Below are positions 59,401 through 64,000 of a stretch of DNA of 64,000 nt, one piece after another. The stretch covers positions 12,049,001 through 12,113,000 of the forward strand of contig NC_092471.1 of the NCBI RefSeq assembly GCF_047495875.1, in the 5' to 3' direction. A model generated the notes under the pieces. It was given only the letters and a program-made list of their open reading frames with translations. It had not been told where the DNA came from and searched no databases. Every line of letters starts with the position of its first letter. The stretch's first letter is position 1. The stretch is from Pithys albifrons albifrons. Taxonomy: Eukaryota > Chordata > Aves > Passeriformes > Thamnophilidae. The translations under genes and the position numbers were made by a program.

Positions 59401-62375
59401 AATGTGAAACAGTAGAGAGGCAGGAGGAATGCTCATATTAAAATAAAAAAAAAAACCTCTATGATTTTCATCTCAAGTAGTGTTTCTGCTTTCATTCATT
59501 TGTTTCCACTGTGCTCCAGCCCTGACAGTCTACATGTCAGAACAGCACTGCTACATCCCAGAGTTATGTCCCAGACCATTATCCACCAATTTCTAGGTCT
59601 CTTTTTGCTTGGTTCTCAATTCTTGCATATACTGTTATGAAACACTTTAGTCTTTGCAGCCTGAGAGACACTGCTGTACTCAAAAGGTGGGGGTTATTTT
59701 CCCCTTAAGTTAAGGGGAATATGTTTATCTTCTGCCCCAGCAAAGAGAAAGACAGAGAAGACAAGTGTTTGTTCTGAAAAAGCCAACAGTTTTATGATCT
59801 AAGTCACATTTCAAGCAACCTCTCACATTAGAAATTAATTGTTATGAAAATGGAAAATGAAGATTAGTCAATGATACGGCCAGCATGTACGAGCAAAGAT
59901 GTTAAATATATCAACACATTTAAGAAGCTTTCTTCTTTCTGCCATACTTTCTACAACATTGGGGCAACATTTTTAAGCAGGAGTTCCCCAGAAGTCCGAG
60001 GCAACAGCCTCAAAATCTGCACTCTTATCCCTAATCAGAGGTAGGAACTCACTCCTAGCAAATGCCACATCTCTCCCACATGTCTTCATCACTGCGAAGT
60101 TCAGCCCAGCTACTTGTCTGCATTTAAAACATTCCATACCTGGTGCTCCTGGAAGGCCAGCTGACCCCAAGGGTCCTGGTTTTCCCTTAATGCCAAAAGG
60201 GCCTCCAGGGCCAGGAGGGCCACGCAATCCAGGGTTGCCTGAATATCCTGGATGGCCCTGTTCCCCTTTAATACCTAGAAGGCCTGGTCTTCCATCCAGC
60301 CCTGGAAAGAGAGAGACGAATTTACAGACCAAATAAAGCAAAATTTACAATTTTAATTTAAAAGCAAGTTTCAATAAAAGCCTTTGAGTTGCATCAGATT
60401 CTCAGCAAATTACCATCTGTGAGCAGCTCAGAGGAGTTGTAGTAACTTAAAGAGAGAGGAAAGGGGAAGGTTGTTGAAAGAAAGTTCTGAGATACAAGCA
60501 GTATCACTGCTTACCTTTAGGTCCTGGAAATCCAATATCACCTGTAAGCCCTTTATCACCTGGGAGTCCAGGTCGGCCACGCTCTCCCAGGGCTCCACTC
60601 TCAGCACCAAATACATCCCCAGGAGCTCCTTTTATTCCAGCTAAGCCTGAAGCACCCATTTTCCCAGGTAAACCTTCTGTTCCATCCAGTCCTGGAAGTC
60701 CTTGTGACCCTTGTTCTCCTCGAGGTCCAGGGAAACCTTCAAGAGAAAACCAGTAAAAGTCACTCAGCAGAAGCACAGAACAGCTGATTCCATTAGTATC
60801 TCAAACAAACCCAACATGTTAAAAATTTCCATGCCAGAAAAAGTTGCTTGAAAAGTTGCAGAATGTTTTAGTGCTGGATTAGAAACCATAACTGGTGATA
60901 GAAAGTGATGAAACTGCTAAAAAGTTGATGGATTTTTTTTTAAAGAAAAGAATACTGTAGGACTGTCTGGGAGCTGCAGCTACACAAAGCATTCCAAGCT
61001 TGATTTCACTAGGTGGGAGATTAGACAAAAGTACAAAAAAGGAGGATGATGGCCATTTCAGGCTACAGAGGCAGTATCTCCCCACCACTACCAACCACAA
61101 AAGCTGTGAAGGTGTTACATTCATCACACCTTTCTTACTCTGCCTTCTGTGTGAGCTTCTGGCACTCTGCGACACAAGATACTGGCAGCCTTGGTACAAA
61201 AGGACTCTCCCTGTACCAGACACTAAACTGGAGTGCTGTGTGGATGTATCACACTGCTCAGTCACATGAAATCAATGACCCACAAAGATCATATCCCTAC
61301 TTAATGTAATGAAAAGATAAGAGATTTCTTCAGCTGTACCCAGAGAAACCTGATGGATACACAGCAACTTGTCTTAAGGAATCTTCCCTTGCCACTTCTG
61401 CTTCTTGCTCTTTCTTGATACAACCATCAGAAAACCCCAAAATGAGTCCAAACACTGTGTACATTGTGCCTTTACCAGAGTACCACATGGCTTAAATTAA
61501 GTTTTACACTAAATCTGTGGTTAATCCAAACTGCAACAAAGCACATGATGAAACAAACTATTCACTGTCCTCTTTTCTCCCAGCAGTAATAACATATTAT
61601 AGGAAGAAAATTAACATCTTGAACATTTCCTTTGTTTTCTCTCAAGCTGCAACCACTGGCTTGCATTTGGAAGGAGCACAGTGGAAGTCTCAGCATTATG
61701 AATATATGAGGCAGAAGAGGCCTAAAAGGTCAGATAACATTTGATAAAATATTGTACACACTAACTGGACAATAAAAAGAACTCCAGTAACTTCCCTCTT
61801 ACCAGGATCCCCTTGCAAGCCCATTATTCCTGGAGACCCTGGCTGTCCTTTAGACCCATGCAATCCAAGTTGGCCGGGAATGCCAGAAAAGCCTTTGCTG
61901 CCTTTGGGACCTAAGGATAAAAATATATTAATTAATAATACTAACAAATGAATAGTGGAAACCAAAAACACAGCACAAGAAAACAGGATCAGATCTTTTC
62001 TGCAAAGCTGATGCTGGGTACCCTTGCTGGATACACAATTTAAGTTAAATAAAGTCCCAAAGCTATAGCTGTTCATGAGCTACAGAAGCAGAGGCTACTT
62101 GAAAGGGAAAAACGGTGTGGTCATTATGATCCTCCACAGGATTTGTGCGTAGTTGCTTTGGAAGAAAAAGGACACTCTTCTGCCAGTTAATCTTCTGCAA
62201 TACCTATTACTTGGAGGAGGATTAATTAGGAGGTATTATCTTTCTTGAGGAATAAGGGCTTCTTGGTAGTCAGCCAGTGCATTACATCAGCCTGTGTCCC
62301 TACCTGGCAGTCCTGGAAAGCCGGGAGTTCCCGGGGGCCCATATGCTCCAGGAACTATGCAGGGCAAGGTGATCC
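47234..62375 (-). CDS. COL4A6: Collagen alpha-6(IV) chain, 3' part (22 exons), 5' end outside the window
   Basis: Basement-membrane collagen chain that assembles as alpha5-alpha5-alpha6(IV) networks. The 22 exons seen encode about 1,039 residues (human protein about 1,690): a Gly-X-Y region with many interruptions, then a complete C-terminal NC1 domain with all 12 cysteines. NC1 contains two tandem halves ([11 protein letters not shown] and [11 protein letters not shown]) and ends [12 protein letters not shown]. The ending and the TTVEQSQQF stretch favour the alpha2/4/6 subgroup. Position next to ATG4A, on the minus strand, matches COL4A6 and not COL4A5. MMPV and TLKAGQ are the places where the NC1 sulfilimine Met and Lys lie in this family. 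Most collagenous exons start by completing a split Gly codon, the usual type IV pattern. RGD occurs twice (55396-55470 and 56774-56899). Confidence 0.95.
48104..48390 (-). CDS. COL4A6: COL4A6 exon 2 from the end (central NC1)
   Basis: Encodes [17 protein letters not shown], the SRCSVCEAP junction of the two NC1 halves and [16 protein letters not shown] acceptor and GTAAGG donor. Confidence 0.97.
48620..48811 (-). CDS. COL4A6: COL4A6 exon 3 from the end (collagen-NC1 junction)
   Basis: The last Gly-X-Y triplets ([15 protein letters not shown]) lead into NC1 at [20 protein letters not shown] acceptor and GTGAGT donor. Confidence 0.96.
49491..49607 (-). CDS. COL4A6: COL4A6 exon 4 from the end
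   Basis: 39 codons of uninterrupted Gly-[18 protein letters not shown] to [14 protein letters not shown] acceptor and GTAATT donor. Confidence 0.95.
49891..50037 (-). CDS. COL4A6: COL4A6 exon 5 from the end
   Basis: 49 codons of Gly-X-Y with the interruption [19 protein letters not shown] acceptor and GTAAAA donor. Confidence 0.95.
50312..50410 (-). CDS. COL4A6: COL4A6 exon 6 from the end
   Basis: 33 codons, [16 protein letters not shown] to [15 protein letters not shown] acceptor and GTGAGT donor. Confidence 0.95.
51138..51299 (-). CDS. COL4A6: COL4A6 exon 7 from the end
   Basis: 54 codons, [16 protein letters not shown] to PGASGFKG, with a short break at [14 protein letters not shown] acceptor and GTAATG donor. 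Confidence 0.95.
51704..51820 (-). CDS. COL4A6: COL4A6 exon 8 from the end
   Basis: 39 codons, [13 protein letters not shown] to PGIDGSSG, interrupted at ASLPSDI. TTCTAG acceptor and GTATGT donor. Confidence 0.95.
52167..52292 (-). CDS. COL4A6: COL4A6 exon 9 from the end
   Basis: 42 codons, [12 protein letters not shown] to GSSGDVG. TTAG acceptor and GTAAAT donor. Confidence 0.94.
53573..53644 (-). CDS. COL4A6: COL4A6 exon 10 from the end
   Basis: 24 codons, [16 protein letters not shown] to GSPGTPG. CCTCAG acceptor and GTAAAG donor. Confidence 0.94.
54064..54171 (-). CDS. COL4A6: COL4A6 exon 11 from the end
   Basis: 36 codons, [16 protein letters not shown] to GTAGPKG, uninterrupted. TTTTAG acceptor and GTATAT donor. 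Confidence 0.95.
54896..55003 (-). CDS. COL4A6: COL4A6 exon 12 from the end
   Basis: 36 codons, [16 protein letters not shown] to GQEGPAG. CTTGCAG acceptor and GTACTG donor. Confidence 0.95.
55396..55470 (-). CDS. COL4A6: COL4A6 exon 13 from the end (RGD)
   Basis: 25 codons, [14 protein letters not shown] to [10 protein letters not shown]; contains an RGD tripeptide. TTCCAG acceptor and GTAAAA donor. Confidence 0.94.
55964..56027 (-). CDS. COL4A6: COL4A6 exon 14 from the end
   Basis: 64 nt, [16 protein letters not shown] to LPGPK. It starts in phase 0, unlike its neighbours, and fits the phase-0 end of the exon before it. TTTCAG acceptor and GTAAGA donor. Confidence 0.92.
56306..56487 (-). 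CDS. COL4A6: COL4A6 exon 15 from the end
   Basis: 182 nt, [16 protein letters not shown] to GFPGMPGER, with the interruption [17 protein letters not shown] acceptor and GTAAAT donor; ends in phase 0. Confidence 0.94.
56774..56899 (-). CDS. COL4A6: COL4A6 exon 16 from the end (RGD)
   Basis: 42 codons, [12 protein letters not shown] to GFPGPRG. Contains RGD and the interruption [19 protein letters not shown] acceptor and GTACTT donor. Confidence 0.94.
57164..57307 (-). CDS. COL4A6: COL4A6 exon 17 from the end
   Basis: 48 codons, [13 protein letters not shown] to GLQGQKG. GTGCAG acceptor and GTGAGA donor. Confidence 0.95.
58004..58174 (-). CDS. COL4A6: COL4A6 exon 18 from the end
   Basis: 57 codons, [16 protein letters not shown] to GFSGPKG. 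ATTCAG acceptor and GTATGT donor. Confidence 0.95.
60140..60301 (-). CDS. COL4A6: COL4A6 exon 19 from the end
   Basis: 54 codons, [13 protein letters not shown] to GLPGAPG. TTTCCAG acceptor and GTATGG donor. Confidence 0.95.
60515..60736 (-). CDS. COL4A6: COL4A6 exon 20 from the end
   Basis: 74 codons, [13 protein letters not shown] to GFPGPKG, with the interruption [12 protein letters not shown]. The acceptor is AAG; the donor is GTAAGC. Confidence 0.94.
61803..61910 (-). CDS. COL4A6: COL4A6 exon 21 from the end
   Basis: 36 codons, [13 protein letters not shown] to GLQGDPG. CCTTAG acceptor and GTAAGA donor. Confidence 0.94.
62304..62375 (-). CDS. COL4A6: COL4A6 exon 22 from the end (first seen in window)
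   Basis: 24 codons: a non-collagenous interruption with a cysteine ([12 protein letters not shown]), then [18 protein letters not shown] acceptor and GTAGGG donor. It starts mid-codon, so earlier exons lie to the right. Confidence 0.9.
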
Positions 62376-64000
62376 CTAAAACAGAGAGACACTGAGGTTG
62401 CACACAGCCCCTTTCAGAGAGACAGTCAGAAGAGGAACATTTAGCATCCAGGGTTTACAGGACATATCACAAGTGGCTGTGAGTGAACTTTTCTGAGACA
62501 TTTCCTCTTCACATAGTACAACAAAGTGAGCATTTGGAATACAACTGACATGGAAAGGGAAGTTTTAATTAACACTGTTCCATTCACATCACATGGCCTT
62601 AAGAACTGTCTTATGCAAGTTTTCCAAAAACACCTCTGTACAATAGCACAGTCTGTATTTTACATTATTACCCAGCAGTACAATACTTGAACAATGGATA
62701 TTTCATGTGAGGATCTCTGCAATGTAAATAGAACTGTTTTCTTATGTGTTTTACAAAATTATGTAAGCAAAGCTTACTGTAAAAATTATATAAGCAAAAC
62801 TTTACCTTCTCCAACTATTTAATACTCTACCTTATCATAGTTTACACAATAATATCTGAATATCAAGGAAATTAAACAATTATGAAATTATCATGTCAGG
62901 CATCAAAGCAAAATATTGGCAAGTCCAACATTTCAGAGTAATCTCACAATACCAGGCAGAAATAGTCTAGGTTTTCATAAAACACTGAGTTAGACTTCCA
63001 AAGCAAGACAGTTTCACCCTATTTTACAGCACATGGCATGAACTAGAGCAAAATTCCTCAGTGGAGTCTTTGACATGGTAACTTCAGTAGGTCACAGACT
63101 CTTTCCATGTTTTCACGATCAGGCTTTTCAGTCTGGACAATATAAAAAATGATTATTTCTTCCATCCACATTCCTTTAATATTAGATGACATTTACTACA
63201 TCAAAGGGTCTTTTAATGTATGTGAATTATTTCCTAGTATTGAGGGAATGATGCATTCACAAATTTTCTTACACATCTCTATGGAGGTGCAAACTGGACT
63301 GGGTAATGACTCATTCACACTTTCCCACATATTTTGACTATAGATACTCTTCTACAAGGGACCATTCATTGTTCCCAAAGCTTTGATGTAGCATTCATAA
63401 TAAGCTGGTTTCCGATGTGCTCCACAGAATATCTGGAGTTCACATCATGCACAGAGCGTTTTACTTTTACTTATCTCACAATGCAATTTTAATTTAGCAG
63501 ATTTTGTAAGAGACAATTTACTGAACAAAGATATAAGCATTCACAGCTACGAATTCGTAAAGCTTTTAGCGTTTAGCATGTGACTTGAATTGGAAAAAAA
63601 GCTTATGCAGACTGTTCCTGGGGGACATTAATGCTAGCTGTCTCCTCGGCCATAACAACAACGCAGCGTGGCACTGGTGTGAGGTCATACGGCATCCGGC
63701 ACATCCGGCGCCTTCCCAGCACAGTCCTGGCCTGGCCCGCACCTCCCTCTGTGTCTGACATTCCTCCGCCAACTCCTCACACTGCATTGCTCTTACCACC
63801 AATGTTTCTGAACTCAGAACATCAGTTTATCACTCCAGAAACCTACACTACAATATACAACTATACCAACAAATATTGATGCTGAAAGAAGTACAACCCT
63901 AGAAGCCCAAGTACACACAGAATAGAAAACACACTGAAAATCAGCAGTGAAAAAGAAAAAATACTGTTTATCTTGATTGATATTTAAATGGCTGACATGG
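62376..64000 (-). other. COL4A6 intron sequence to the window edge
   Basis: No collagen exon is found here on the minus strand. A small patch with many CpGs (about 63650-63760) stands out from the A/T-rich intron and includes two ATCCGG sites. The rest shows nothing recognisable. Confidence 0.6.

Noticed and set aside
49345..62375. Reading the collagen exons as an independent short-ORF cluster or tandem repeat array
   Set aside because: The Gly-X-Y periodicity, split-glycine phases and GT-AG borders show they are exons of one COL4A6 gene.
47234..62375. COL4A5 or COL4A2 instead of COL4A6
   Set aside because: COL4A5 lies on the opposite strand beyond COL4A6 in conserved synteny and belongs to the alpha1-like subgroup. 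COL4A2 is linked to COL4A1 elsewhere. The sequence and the ATG4A neighbour fit COL4A6 best.
63566..63802. 78-codon minus-strand frame as a further COL4A6 exon
   Set aside because: No Gly-X-Y repeat and no signal peptide; the frame simply follows the CpG patch.

Overview
The window is a piece of a bird genome, probably from a passerine. Intact vertebrate genes with many exons sit among 3' fragments of CR1 retrotransposons carrying the ATTCTRTG terminal repeat. One tRNA-Ile-derived SINE with a CR1-like tail resembles the passerine family TguSINE1 (recalled, not checked). Gene order and orientation are VSIG1(+), PSMD10(-), ATG4A(+), COL4A6(-), the order known from human Xq22.3 and from the avian equivalent (chicken 4p, passerine 4A).

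Layout. 1-3080: sequence upstream of VSIG1, no gene seen. 3081-24857: VSIG1, seven coding exons, 331 aa. Its 12.7-kb second intron holds a CR1 fragment, an interstitial telomere-like composite repeat and the tRNA-Ile SINE; intron 5 holds a 372-bp tRNA-Gln/5S rRNA chimeric retroposon with an 11-bp target-site duplication. 24858-29039: the convergent 3' ends of VSIG1 and PSMD10. 29040-31962: PSMD10 (gankyrin), five exons, 226 aa. 31963-32231: a compact bidirectional CpG-island promoter. 32232-43468: ATG4A, thirteen exons, 397 aa, complete. 43469-47233: 3' ends of ATG4A and COL4A6. 47234-62375: the 3' part of COL4A6, 22 exons, about 1,040 codons, covering the whole NC1 domain and part of the Gly-X-Y region; its 5' exons lie beyond the right edge.

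The genes do not form one pathway. VSIG1 is an epithelial/lymphoid adhesion glycoprotein, PSMD10 a proteasome-assembly chaperone, ATG4A an autophagy cysteine protease and COL4A6 a basement-membrane collagen. PSMD10 and ATG4A share a head-to-head promoter with paired CCAAT boxes and two oppositely oriented ZNF143/THAP11-like motifs. All exon boundaries were read by eye from GT-AG sites, reading-frame continuity and resemblance to the human proteins. I found no CRISPR array, operon, virus or unfamiliar protein-coding system. The most novel-looking item is the tRNA-Gln/5S chimeric SINE.
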